Source of the DNA: Rhodococcus sp. 14-2483-1-2
GTDB taxonomy: Bacteria; Actinomycetota; Actinomycetes; Mycobacteriales; Mycobacteriaceae
DNA: 64,000 bases
Assembly (NCBI RefSeq): GCF_002259405.1
Contig: NZ_NPFW01000022.1
Location: forward strand, 558,001 to 622,000
Direction: 5' to 3'
Numbering within the stretch: the stretch's first letter is position 1; the number at the start of each line of letters is the position of its first letter. This document shows, one piece after another, positions 1-11,698 of the stretch. The notes below the pieces were generated by a model. The model was not told the DNA's origin, did no database searches, and worked only from the letters and a program-made list of their open reading frames with translations. A program made the translations under genes and the position numbers.

Positions 1-239
1 CGGGTCCCGAAGATCGCCGCGGACAGGCCGAGCATCACGATGGCGAGCTGGAACGGAATGGCGGTGACGGTGCCGCTGAGCCCGAGTGCGTCGGGCTGCG
101 AGATGGCGTTCTTGAACACGCTCCACGCGTAGGCGGACCCGATCGCGAGGTGAATGGACAGCGCGGCCGGTGGTATCAACCAGCGGCTCCACTCTGGTGT
201 CGCGACGATGGCAGAGCGGTCGAGAATGCGGAGGGTCAT
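1..239 (-). CDS. OFA-family MFS transporter, N-terminal part
   Basis: Only the first 79 codons are present; the gene continues past the left edge of the window. The start is the ATG at 237-239, preceded by an AAGGGA ribosome site. The peptide has a short polar head, then the motif WLIPPAALSIHLAIGSAYAW followed by a second hydrophobic stretch (ATAIPFQLAIVMLGLSAA-like). That first-helix signature is typical of the oxalate/formate antiporter (OFA) branch of the major facilitator superfamily, which exchanges small carboxylates across the plasma membrane. The substrate cannot be inferred from this fragment. Confidence 0.75.
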   Translation of the reverse strand, partial: MTLRILDRSAIVATPEWSRWLIPPAALSIHLAIGSAYAWSVFKNAISQPDALGLSGTVTAIPFQLAIVMLGLSAAIFGT

Positions 240-362
240 CGAAATCCCTTGCGATAGAATTCGGTACTAAATTGCACTATCCCCTGCAGTCAAACACGGC
301 CACCGCTCTACTCGCTCACAACCGCGAATAGTTTCTTCACCGAACTCACATTCTGACCCGCG

Positions 363-368
363 TATCCT
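363..368 (+). promoter_or_regulatory. Leaderless-type -10 hexamer
   Basis: TATCCT lies exactly 7 nt before the GTG at 376. Transcription would start at or next to the start codon, giving a leaderless mRNA. No purine-rich ribosome site is placed better. Confidence 0.4.
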
Positions 369-375
369 CGAGGCA

Positions 376-819
376 GTGGATATCGAGCGGTGGCGCAGCA
401 GATTGCCGGTGAGACGAGCCTCCGACGGCGAGGTGATCGGGTGGACCGTCGGGCACGGCACGAGTGCGCAGGACGAGTACGACGACGGCTATGTGGTCGA
501 TGCCGTCAATCCCGCCGGAATCACCGTTGCGCAGGGCGTTCCGATCGAGACCGCCATCGCGCACCTCGAGGATCGCGGTCTGGCATCGCTGTCGGCTCCA
601 CACTGGACGAAGGCACCCCTGCCATTGGAATCCGAGACCGATCTGTCTGCACCGCAAGAGGATTGGCCGTGGCGGCGGGTGCTGATGACGCAACTCGACG
701 ACAACCGGGTGTGGATTCGGCCCGCATATCCGAGTTGGCCGGAACGCCTGCTCGAAATTCCGCTACCGATCCCGGCCGATGACATTCTGCGCCCGGACTC
801 CCCCGAGAATTCCGATTGA
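376..819 (+). CDS. Hypothetical protein
   Basis: A 147-residue acidic soluble protein that I do not recognise. It starts at a GTG with a -10-like TATCCT 7 nt upstream, so it may be leaderless. There is no signal peptide, no membrane segment and no cysteine. The middle (about residues 20-75) contains DEYDDGYVVDAVNPAGITVA, and the C-terminus is proline-rich. It is divergent from the OFA transporter and converges on the hydrolase gene, with the two stop codons almost touching (819 and 821). Codon use matches neighbouring genes, so it is probably real. Confidence 0.7.
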   Translation: MDIERWRSRLPVRRASDGEVIGWTVGHGTSAQDEYDDGYVVDAVNPAGITVAQGVPIETAIAHLEDRGLASLSAPHWTKAPLPLESETDLSAPQEDWPWRRVLMTQLDDNRVWIRPAYPSWPERLLEIPLPIPADDILRPDSPENSD

Positions 820-820
820 G

Positions 821-1726
821 TCAGTAGCGTCCCAGAACGGACCTCATGGTGTCGGCAAGTTGGGTCAGCCCGGGTTCCTCGACGGGCAGGTGACCGCACC
901 CGTCGAGCATGACGATCTCGGTGTCGGCCCGAATGCGTTCCAGGAAGCGGATACTGACCTCCGGTGGCGTCCACCGGTCGTCGGCGGGGTGGGTCAGCAG
1001 TATCGGCGGACCGTCGTAGTCCTCGGGTCGGGTGTGCGAGTAGCCGAAGAAGCTCGCGAGGAAGCCGATCGGAACACGCACTCCGCCGCCTCTGGGGTCA
1101 CGTGCACACAGGCCGGACAGCTCCGCGTCCAGGCTCATGTTCGCCATGTCGGCCATCCATCTGACGGGTATGCGTGCTCGGCTCGCGACGGCGGCGAGCA
1201 GCCGAAGCAGCTGTGGTGCGGGCCCGCCGAGCACGTCGAATCTCGCCGCAGCACGGCGGGCGCCGGGATCGGCCGGGTCGAGCAGACAGGTGGCGATCAC
1301 CCTGTCCACCAGCCCCGTTCGGTGCGCTACCTCGTACGCGAGCATGCCTCCCATGCTTGCGCCCAACAGGACGAGAGGACGGCCGTCGCGAGACTTCTCG
1401 GCAACCACGAGCTCGCACAGCAGATCGATCCAGTCGCGGTAGCGAACGGACGCGGGGTCCGAGACGACGGTATCTCCGTAGAGAGGCAGGTCGGGGCACA
1501 TCACCTCGACGCCCTCTCGAACGGCGACAGCGGCGTACGGCCACAGCAGACCGGAGTAACCCCCGGCACCGTGCAGGGCCATGACACGGACCTTCGATTC
1601 GGGCCGCGCAGCGCGGGCGATGTGAACGCGCGTGTCGCGCCACATCCAGAACGTCGACTCGGGCTTCTCCCCTGGTATTGGCCGATACTGCTCGGGCAGG
1701 AATCGGGCATATCGGTCGACGTCCAT
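821..1726 (-). CDS. Alpha/beta-fold hydrolase
   Basis: A 301-residue serine hydrolase of unknown substrate. The oxyanion-loop motif LHGAGG is near residue 51, the nucleophile elbow GASMGG is near residue 122, and a C-terminal DGCGHLP supplies the catalytic histidine; an acidic residue in HPADDRW is the likely third member of the triad. The ATG at 1724-1726 is preferred over a GTG six bases upstream, though neither has a strong ribosome site. It lies directly downstream of the flavodoxin-like reductase gene and is probably co-transcribed with it. Confidence 0.8.
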   Translation of the reverse strand: MDVDRYARFLPEQYRPIPGEKPESTFWMWRDTRVHIARAARPESKVRVMALHGAGGYSGLLWPYAAVAVREGVEVMCPDLPLYGDTVVSDPASVRYRDWIDLLCELVVAEKSRDGRPLVLLGASMGGMLAYEVAHRTGLVDRVIATCLLDPADPGARRAAARFDVLGGPAPQLLRLLAAVASRARIPVRWMADMANMSLDAELSGLCARDPRGGGVRVPIGFLASFFGYSHTRPEDYDGPPILLTHPADDRWTPPEVSIRFLERIRADTEIVMLDGCGHLPVEEPGLTQLADTMRSVLGRY

Positions 1727-1740
1727 GCACACGGTATCCG

Positions 1741-2193
1741 TCAGACCGACAGCCCCGCTGCGACAGTTCCGCCGAGTTCGTAGCAGCGTTCACGTGCGGG
1801 CTTGCCGCTCTCGGCGAGGTGCACGGTGCCGAAGACCTTCTCGAGGCCCCAACCCGTCGCGATCTTCTCGATGGCCCGTCCGGCGCCCACGGTGTCGTCG
1901 TTGCCGTGAACCCAAGCGGCGTAGGGCTTTCCGGCAACGGCACCGAGGCACGGGTAGTACACGGTGTCGAAGAAGTGTTTCAGAGCTCCGCTCATGTATC
2001 CGAAATTCGCCGGTGTTCCGAACAGAAACCCATCTGCGGCAAGCACATCGGGAACGGTCGCGCCGAGAGCAGGCACACTGCGCACATCCACGCCGGTGAT
2101 CTCGGGGTCGTGCGCGCCGTCGACAACTGTCTCGAGCAGCTCACGAGTGAGCGGGCTCGGGGTGTGATGAACGACCAGAAGGGTGCGCGTCAC
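1741..2193 (-). CDS. Flavodoxin-like NAD(P)H-dependent FMN reductase
   Basis: A 150-residue flavodoxin-fold protein (GTG start). The N-terminal strand and phosphate loop read LLVVHHTPSPLT. The segment FGTPANFGYMSGALKHFFD near residue 58 is the typical flavin/isoalloxazine-binding region of the NADPH-dependent FMN reductase/WrbA-like families. The length is shorter than WrbA (about 200 residues) but normal for this branch. It lies between the TPR membrane protein and the hydrolase, all on the minus strand. The electron acceptor is unknown. Confidence 0.75.
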   Translation of the reverse strand: MTRTLLVVHHTPSPLTRELLETVVDGAHDPEITGVDVRSVPALGATVPDVLAADGFLFGTPANFGYMSGALKHFFDTVYYPCLGAVAGKPYAAWVHGNDDTVGAGRAIEKIATGWGLEKVFGTVHLAESGKPARERCYELGGTVAAGLSV

Positions 2194-2198
2194 CGGTG

Positions 2199-2657
2199 TC
2201 AGTTCTCTGCGCGTTCCAGTGCCACAGCACGTTTCATCGTCTCGCGGGCCCGCCCGCGGTCACCGGCGTAATCGTAGGCACGAGCCAGACGATAGGAGTT
2301 TCGCCAGTTGTCCGGATCCTTCTCCCATTCGGTCTTGACCTGTTGGAACAACTCGTCTGCGGCATCGCGTTCGATCCGTCCCGACGGCCTACGCGGAAGA
2401 TCCGCGACGTCGAGTTCGAGGCCCTCCTCGTGGATGCGCGAGGCCAGCCTCTGGTGGTCGAAGCCGGCTTTGAGGGTGGCCCACACGATCCACAACCCGA
2501 GTATCGGCAGCAGCAGGACCCCGATCCCCAAGGAGATACTGGCCACGCCGCCGTTCTGGATCAGCGTCACACCGCGCTGGCCGAGCAGGAAGAAGTAGAA
2601 GCCGAGAATCAGCACCATCACCGTGATGATGGCGAGCACCTTCGTCGTTTTGTTCAC
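2199..2657 (-). CDS. Two-helix membrane protein with TPR-like C-terminus
   Basis: A 152-residue protein with a GTG start. Two hydrophobic helices occupy about residues 7-25 and 38-62, followed by a cytoplasmic-type segment. The last 50 residues (WEKDPDNWRNSYRLARAYDY then AGDRGRARETMKRAV) resemble a tetratricopeptide repeat, so a scaffold role at the membrane is plausible but unproven. It begins 11 bp after the dapB stop codon and is probably co-transcribed with dapB. Confidence 0.7.
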   Translation of the reverse strand: MNKTTKVLAIITVMVLILGFYFFLLGQRGVTLIQNGGVASISLGIGVLLLPILGLWIVWATLKAGFDHQRLASRIHEEGLELDVADLPRRPSGRIERDAADELFQQVKTEWEKDPDNWRNSYRLARAYDYAGDRGRARETMKRAVALERAEN

Positions 2658-2668
2658 CGTCGATCAGC

Positions 2669-3481
<813 letters not shown>

Positions 3482-3521
3482 CTACTTCTCCACGGTCCGC
3501 CCCGGCCGCTACGGTCGTCCG

Positions 3522-4310
3522 GTGACATCCAGCGTCCTGTTCGCCGACCGAGTCGATCTCGTCCGCGGTGGCCGATACCTGCTCAGTGATGCAACGCTGC
3601 GGGTCGAGGAGGGCGAGCACTGGGTTTTGCTCGGCGCCAACGGCGCGGGCAAATCCACCCTGCTCAGCTTGCTCGGCGCGCTCGTTCATCCCACTCACGG
3701 TTCCGTGCACGTTCTGGGCCATCGCCTCGGGCGTGTGGACATGCGCGAGTTGCGGACGCACATCGGCCACGTCGATCCACGACTGAGGGTCGAGGCTCCG
3801 CTGACGCTCTTCCAGGTCGTGTTGACCGGACTGACCAACACACCGGATCTGATCCCGAGATGGTCGGCCACCGAGGACCAGATTGCGCGCGCTCACCGAC
3901 TCGTCGAGTCCCTCGGTGTCGCCCATCGACTCGACGCGTCGTGGCACACGCTCTCGCAGGGCGAGCGGGGCCGAGCGCTCATCGCGCGCGCTCTACTTCC
4001 CGACCCGGCGCTGCTGCTGCTCGACGAGCCCGCCACCGGGCTCGATCTCGCTGCCCGCGAACAACTCCTGAGTGCACTCGACTCGCTGCGCGCCGAACAC
4101 CCGACTTTGGCCAGCATTCTGGTGACTCATCACCTCGAGGAAATCCCGACCTCGACCACCCACGCCCTGCTCATCCGTGACGGAAGAGTGCAGACGCAGG
4201 GAGCCGTCGACGCGGTGCTGACCACAGAGAACATCAGTGAGTGTTTCGACCATCCCATCGAGATCTCGAAGCAACGCGGCCGGTGGGTCGCCACGGCGGC
4301 CCACCGCTGA
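3522..4310 (+). CDS. Orphan ABC transporter ATP-binding protein
   Basis: A 262-residue nucleotide-binding domain that starts at a GTG (3522-3524); the reading frame is open further upstream, but that part overlaps the dapB promoter and start. Walker A is GANGAGKST near residue 37, the signature is LSQGERGRA (rather than LSGGQ), and Walker B is LLLLDEPATGLDL. The H-loop is in LVTHHLEEIP. No permease or binding protein is adjacent, so it either pairs with a distant membrane partner or is a soluble ABC-type ATPase. It converges on the alcohol dehydrogenase gene. Confidence 0.85.
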   Translation: MTSSVLFADRVDLVRGGRYLLSDATLRVEEGEHWVLLGANGAGKSTLLSLLGALVHPTHGSVHVLGHRLGRVDMRELRTHIGHVDPRLRVEAPLTLFQVVLTGLTNTPDLIPRWSATEDQIARAHRLVESLGVAHRLDASWHTLSQGERGRALIARALLPDPALLLLDEPATGLDLAAREQLLSALDSLRAEHPTLASILVTHHLEEIPTSTTHALLIRDGRVQTQGAVDAVLTTENISECFDHPIEISKQRGRWVATAAHR

Positions 4311-4334
4311 TGCTCGGTCGAAGACAGCTGAAAC

Positions 4335-5441
4335 TCAGTCGAAGACGATGACCTGACGGATCGCGTTACCGTCGGCCAATTCGTCCATGCCGCGGTTGAT
4401 CTCGTCCAACGTGATTCTCGACGAGATCAGCTTCTCGACGGGAAGCCGTCCCTCACGCCACATCTGGGCGTACGTCGGGATGTCGCGTGCAGGCACCGCC
4501 GAGCCGAGGTAGCTGCCGATGATCGTGCGCGCCTCCGCCACCAGGCCCAGCGGCGAGATGGATGATCGGGCGTCGGGTGCGGGGAGACCGACGGTGATGG
4601 TCTTGCCGCCGGGAGCCGTTGCAGCGACGGCAGTTTCGAAGGCTCGGGCGTTGCCGGCGGCCTCGATGACGATATCGGCCTTGATTCCCTTCTCGGCGAG
4701 CTCGGCGGGCGAATATACCTGCGTTGCACCCAGATCGGTTGCGGTGGAAAGCTTGTCCGGGACCCCGTCGACTCCGATCACCTCACCGGCACCCACCGAT
4801 ACGGCCGTAAGAACAGCTGCCATGCCGACGCCGCCGAGGCCCACCACCATCACCGACTGCCCGGGCTTCGGAGTACCGGCGTTGAGCACCGCGCCGCCGC
4901 CGGTCAGTACCGCACAACCGAGGACTGCTGCGATGTCGGCCGGGATGTCGTCCTCGACCGGCACCACCGACTTTCGGCTGACCACCGCGTGGGTGGCGAA
5001 TCCGGAGACTCCGAGGTGATGCTTGACCTCTTCCCCGTCACGGTGCAACTTGATGCCGCCGCCGAGCAGTGTCCCGGCATTGTTCGACGCACTGCCGGTG
5101 ATGCAGGGCATCTGGCCGTCGGTGGCGCACCCGGCGCATTCGCCGCAGCGCGGGAGGAACGTCATGACGACACGAGTGCCGACCGCGATGTCGTCGACAC
5201 CGGGGCCGACTTCCTCGACGCGGCCTGCGGCCTCGTGGCCGAGCAGCATCGGGACCGGACGAACTCGATTGCCGTCGACCACCGACAGATCCGAGTGACA
5301 CAGCCCCGCGGCTTCGATCCGGATCAGCAGTTCGCCGTCTCCGGGCGAGCCGAGCTCGAGGTCGGAGACGGTGATGGGATGCGAGTCCGCAAAGGGACGA
5401 GATCGGCCGATTTCTTCGAGTACTGCGCCGCGAATCTTCAT
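4335..5441 (-). CDS. Zinc-dependent alcohol dehydrogenase
   Basis: A 368-residue medium-chain dehydrogenase. The catalytic zinc site is formed by CHSD (about residue 48) and GHEAAG (about residue 69), with a later Cys in VLGCAVLTG. The structural zinc lobe is CGECAGCATDGQMPC, four cysteines spaced C-x2-C-x2-C-x7-C. The Rossmann loop is VVGLGGVGMAAV, followed by the acidic GVDGVPDK, suggesting NAD. It most resembles the class III/AdhC-like group acting on primary alcohols or aldehydes; the actual substrate is unknown. It starts 82 bp after the glucosidase stop codon. Confidence 0.88.
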   Translation of the reverse strand: MKIRGAVLEEIGRSRPFADSHPITVSDLELGSPGDGELLIRIEAAGLCHSDLSVVDGNRVRPVPMLLGHEAAGRVEEVGPGVDDIAVGTRVVMTFLPRCGECAGCATDGQMPCITGSASNNAGTLLGGGIKLHRDGEEVKHHLGVSGFATHAVVSRKSVVPVEDDIPADIAAVLGCAVLTGGGAVLNAGTPKPGQSVMVVGLGGVGMAAVLTAVSVGAGEVIGVDGVPDKLSTATDLGATQVYSPAELAEKGIKADIVIEAAGNARAFETAVAATAPGGKTITVGLPAPDARSSISPLGLVAEARTIIGSYLGSAVPARDIPTYAQMWREGRLPVEKLISSRITLDEINRGMDELADGNAIRQVIVFD

Positions 5442-5523
5442 CCCACCAGACTATGCGGCTCCGCTGCAGTGGTGTGGAAAAGTGCCGTGGGGGGCACTCA
5501 ACCGCACCACTGCGCGTAGCGCA

Positions 5524-8202
<2,679 letters not shown>

Positions 8203-8226
8203 AGCACACAGTCTGGTCGTTGGCGG

Positions 8227-10149
8227 TCAGCGATGCACGCCGACATTGGCCGCAAGGTATCCGACGCGGCGCTGCACCGCGGCGATCTCGCGGATCCCGT
8301 CGGTGAGAAGACTCCGTTCCAGCGGCGACAGATCGGCCATGATCAGCACGTCGCCGGGGCGGTGGCCCGCTGTGATCTGGTCGATCTGATGCGACAGTCG
8401 GAGCCGCTGCAACAGGGCGAACACTTCGGTCAGTGTGGCGACATCGCGTTCGGAGAGCATGCCGTTGCCCGACGCCGCGGCGAGCCGCGCGGGGGTGGAG
8501 GACGAGGCGATGCCGACCGACAACCCACCCCACCGAGCGAGGTTGACGATGGGAGTCAGTGCATGGGCCTTGAGGTCGAACGTCCCGCCTCGCCGAGCCA
8601 GCACGTCTCGCAGCGAACGCAATCGGGCGCGGCCGGCGAGCGCGTCACGCAGTTGCAACCGCAATGCGTCGGGGTGATCGAGCAGGAGTCGACGGTAGGC
8701 CTCGGGCACGGTGTGCAGTTCCCTCGGGCCCCACACCACTCTGCCGTCGATCATCAGCGAGGACATGATGAGGCCTGAGTCCTCTGCCGGATTGCCACGT
8801 TCACCGAAGGGGTTGCTGAGCCAGTGGGCCGCGGCCCTTTCCCATTGACCGGCAGAGCGTGCGAATCGGGGCGAGCTCGCAACCGCGCCGTTGCTGTCCG
8901 ACGGTAGTCCGGCAGCGTCGAGGCTCACGTGGACGCGAGTGGCCAAGTCCATCAGCGCCTCGTCGCGGGTCCACGACACCGCGTTCGATTTTCCTCGTAC
9001 ATCCGGGTCGGCGGTGGCATCCGCCCAGGTCAATGCACTGTCGACGTCCGAGGAGGGCATGGCTTCTCGACGTGCCACGCTGCCGAGAGTGATCCAGGCG
9101 AAGTGGTCACGCGGCACGTCCGGACGTGCGGTCCATTCGATCTCGACGGCCCGGCGGACGAGGCTGTCGACCACGACGGAGAGAATCGCGCTCACCGCCA
9201 TCGCATCGGTTCCGCCCTTGAACAGATCCACCACCAGGCGGGGCACGAGTCTGCCTGCGTCGGCGAGTTCGGCGGGGGTCGACGCCGATGCCACAGCTCG
9301 GCGGACCACAAAACTGCGTCGGGTGGATGCGGCATGCAGATCCGAATCCTCGACGACGCCGAGTACCTCACCGCGGGTCGACACCACCGGCATGTGCCGC
9401 AAGCCTCGCTCGAGCATGTCCATCAGCACGGTGCCGGCCAACCGGTCCGCCGTGACGGTCTCGGCGGGCGACGTCATGACCTGCTCGATCGGAGTATCGA
9501 CGCCGATACCGGCGGCCACCACACGAATTCGGAGGTCGCGGTCGGTGAAGATGCCGAGGCGCGATCCCCGGAGCGGAATCAGAACGTACGAGCTGCCCTG
9601 CTCGGTCATGTGCCGAACGGCATCTCGGACCGTGGTTCCGACGGGCGTGAACACCGCAGGCGTAGAGACCAATTCACCGACGGTCCGGCCGGCACTGCCC
9701 TCCACCGGTCCCCCACGGTATGCAGAGGAGGAGTTGACGGCATCGGCCAGGAACGCCAGACCGGTGGGCGTTGCGAACAACGGCCGAACCAGCGCACCGG
9801 GCAACTGCAGGACGACAGTCGGTTCGGTTGCCCGCGCGCAGAATTCGACGGTTCCACCCGAGAGCAGAGCCGAGAATCCGAACACCCCACCGGGACCTAT
9901 CGTGTCGATGGGAACGTCGGTGCGCGAGGTGTCGTCCGGGTGCGTGATCACCACGCGTCCGGTACGCACCACCCACACGGTGTCGGCATCGGCCGAGGCG
10001 TCCATCTGTGGACGGTCCACAACCCATGCGCCACTGCCGTACTCGCGTTCGACGGCTGCTGCGGCCATCTCGGCCAGCACTGCCGGTGGCGCGCCCTGAA
10101 ACGGTGGATGCGCGCCGAGAAAATCGGCCGTCTCCTGTCTATCCGCCAC
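8227..10149 (-). CDS. cNMP-binding/CBS/DUF294 nucleotidyltransferase-like protein
   Basis: A 640-residue signalling protein with three parts. Residues about 10-140 are a cyclic-nucleotide-binding-like fold (GGVFGFSALLSGG). Residues about 155-285 are a pair of CBS domains (EQGSSYVLIPLRGSRLGIFT and LRHMPVVSTRGEVLGVVED). The remainder is a DUF294 putative nucleotidyltransferase with the GSVARREAMPSSDVDSAL metal-binding signature (two Asp in SDVD) and a C-terminal substrate-binding-like helical domain. It is related to GlnD/GlnE-type enzymes; the target is unknown. Its GTG start lies inside the GMC oxidoreductase gene (11-bp overlap), so the two are translationally coupled. Confidence 0.85.
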   Translation of the reverse strand: MADRQETADFLGAHPPFQGAPPAVLAEMAAAAVEREYGSGAWVVDRPQMDASADADTVWVVRTGRVVITHPDDTSRTDVPIDTIGPGGVFGFSALLSGGTVEFCARATEPTVVLQLPGALVRPLFATPTGLAFLADAVNSSSAYRGGPVEGSAGRTVGELVSTPAVFTPVGTTVRDAVRHMTEQGSSYVLIPLRGSRLGIFTDRDLRIRVVAAGIGVDTPIEQVMTSPAETVTADRLAGTVLMDMLERGLRHMPVVSTRGEVLGVVEDSDLHAASTRRSFVVRRAVASASTPAELADAGRLVPRLVVDLFKGGTDAMAVSAILSVVVDSLVRRAVEIEWTARPDVPRDHFAWITLGSVARREAMPSSDVDSALTWADATADPDVRGKSNAVSWTRDEALMDLATRVHVSLDAAGLPSDSNGAVASSPRFARSAGQWERAAAHWLSNPFGERGNPAEDSGLIMSSLMIDGRVVWGPRELHTVPEAYRRLLLDHPDALRLQLRDALAGRARLRSLRDVLARRGGTFDLKAHALTPIVNLARWGGLSVGIASSSTPARLAAASGNGMLSERDVATLTEVFALLQRLRLSHQIDQITAGHRPGDVLIMADLSPLERSLLTDGIREIAAVQRRVGYLAANVGVHR

Positions 10150-11686
10150 GGATCAGGTCGGCGCATCTCTCCGCCATGGTCATCACCGTGATGTTGGGAT
10201 TGACGTACGGCAGCTTCGGCATCGCCGACGCGTCGACCACTCGTAGGTTCGAGATGCCCTTGACGCGCAACTCGGGATCCAGCACGGCCATGGTGTCGTC
10301 CACCGAGCCCATCCGGGCAGTGCCTGCCGGGTGATAGACCGTGTTGTGCGTCTTGTGCACGTAGTCGAGCAGGTCGTCGTCGGTGACGGCCTCGGGTCCG
10401 GGGGCGAGTTCGCGTTCGATCCACTCGGCCATCGGTCCGTCGGCTGCTATTCGACGAGCCAGCTTCAGACCGGCAAGCATCACCGCGTCGTCGTGGCCGT
10501 CGGGGTCGGTGAAGTAGCGCGGGTCCACCTTCGCCCGATCACGAAAGTCTCTGCTGCGCAGGCGAACAGTGCCACGCGAGCGCCCCTGGGTCACGTTGGG
10601 CGTGAGGCAGAATCCGTTGTCGGTGGTCGGGTAGCCCCATCGGAGGGTGTTCATGTCGAACGGCACACTGCCGTAATGCATCATGACGTCGGGATAGTTC
10701 AGTGAGGAGTCGGTCTGCGCGAACACACCGATTTCCCACCATTGCGAGGACGTGGTGACCATGGGCTTGCTCGCCTCCCAGAACACCAGCCCTTCGACGT
10801 GGTCGTCGAGGTTCTCACCCACTCCGGGCGAGTCGACTCGCACCGTGATGCCCATCTCGCGGAGCTGGTCTGCCGGTCCGATTCCGGAGAGCATCAACAG
10901 CTTCGGCGTGTCGATGGCTCCGGCGGTCACGATCACCTCGCGGCGCGCGGACACCGTGTCGTAGCCGGTGAGATCGGGACGTTGGTACCGAACTCCGGTC
11001 GCAGTCAGCGATTCGTCGATCAGAATCTCGCTGATCCAGCAGTCCGTACGCACCTCCAGGTTCGGGCGCGAGCCGATGATCGGGTGCAGGTACGCATGCG
11101 AGGTCGACATCCGCGAGCCGTCCTCACCCGCATTGATCTGGAACCAACCGGCACCGTTGAGTACGGGCGTTCCGCGGTTGAATGCGACCGTGGGAAGACC
11201 TATCCCGGCGGCCGATTCGAGCACTGCCGCACCGCACGGATCGTTCGGTGGCACGTCGCGGATTCGCACGGGGCCGTCGTGGCCACGGCCGGTGTCGTTG
11301 TTCTCCACTCGCGCGACGAACGGCAGGATGTCCGACGCGCCCCACCCCGTCGCGCCCGCAGCGGCCCAGTCGTCGAGGGTTTCGGCAGGCGGGTGAAAGG
11401 CGATGCAGGAGTTGTGCGAGGAGCAGCCACCGAGCACTTTCGCCCGCGCATGCCGCATGAAGCTGTTGCCGCGCTCCTGCGGTTCGACGGGATAGTCCCA
11501 GTCGTAGCCGGAGTCGAGCAGATGCATCCACTCCACCAGTTCGAGAATTGCCTTGTCGCCGACGTCGGTCGGACCTGCTTCGACGAGGCAGACACTGACG
11601 GAGGGGTCCTCGCTCAGCCGCGCAGCGAGGACACACCCCGCCGTCCCGCCACCTGCGACGACGTAATCGAACTGGGTGTCTGTCAC
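10139..11686 (-). CDS. GMC-family FAD oxidoreductase (choline dehydrogenase-like)
   Basis: A 515-residue glucose-methanol-choline oxidoreductase. The N-terminal ADP-binding loop is VAGGGTAGCVLAARL followed by the acidic LVEAG; GMC signature segments HARAKVLGGCSSHN and TAGAIDTPKLLMLSG are present. The C-terminal active-site region NTVYHPAGTARMGS supplies the catalytic His. It starts at a GTG with GGAG upstream, 12 bp after the permease gene. The neighbouring aldehyde dehydrogenase suggests two-step oxidation of an alcohol to a carboxylate, with choline to glycine betaine the obvious candidate. The gene could serve another alcohol. Confidence 0.88.
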   Translation of the reverse strand: MTDTQFDYVVAGGGTAGCVLAARLSEDPSVSVCLVEAGPTDVGDKAILELVEWMHLLDSGYDWDYPVEPQERGNSFMRHARAKVLGGCSSHNSCIAFHPPAETLDDWAAAGATGWGASDILPFVARVENNDTGRGHDGPVRIRDVPPNDPCGAAVLESAAGIGLPTVAFNRGTPVLNGAGWFQINAGEDGSRMSTSHAYLHPIIGSRPNLEVRTDCWISEILIDESLTATGVRYQRPDLTGYDTVSARREVIVTAGAIDTPKLLMLSGIGPADQLREMGITVRVDSPGVGENLDDHVEGLVFWEASKPMVTTSSQWWEIGVFAQTDSSLNYPDVMMHYGSVPFDMNTLRWGYPTTDNGFCLTPNVTQGRSRGTVRLRSRDFRDRAKVDPRYFTDPDGHDDAVMLAGLKLARRIAADGPMAEWIERELAPGPEAVTDDDLLDYVHKTHNTVYHPAGTARMGSVDDTMAVLDPELRVKGISNLRVVDASAMPKLPYVNPNITVMTMAERCADLIRGG

Positions 11687-11698
11687 TGCACGCTCCTT

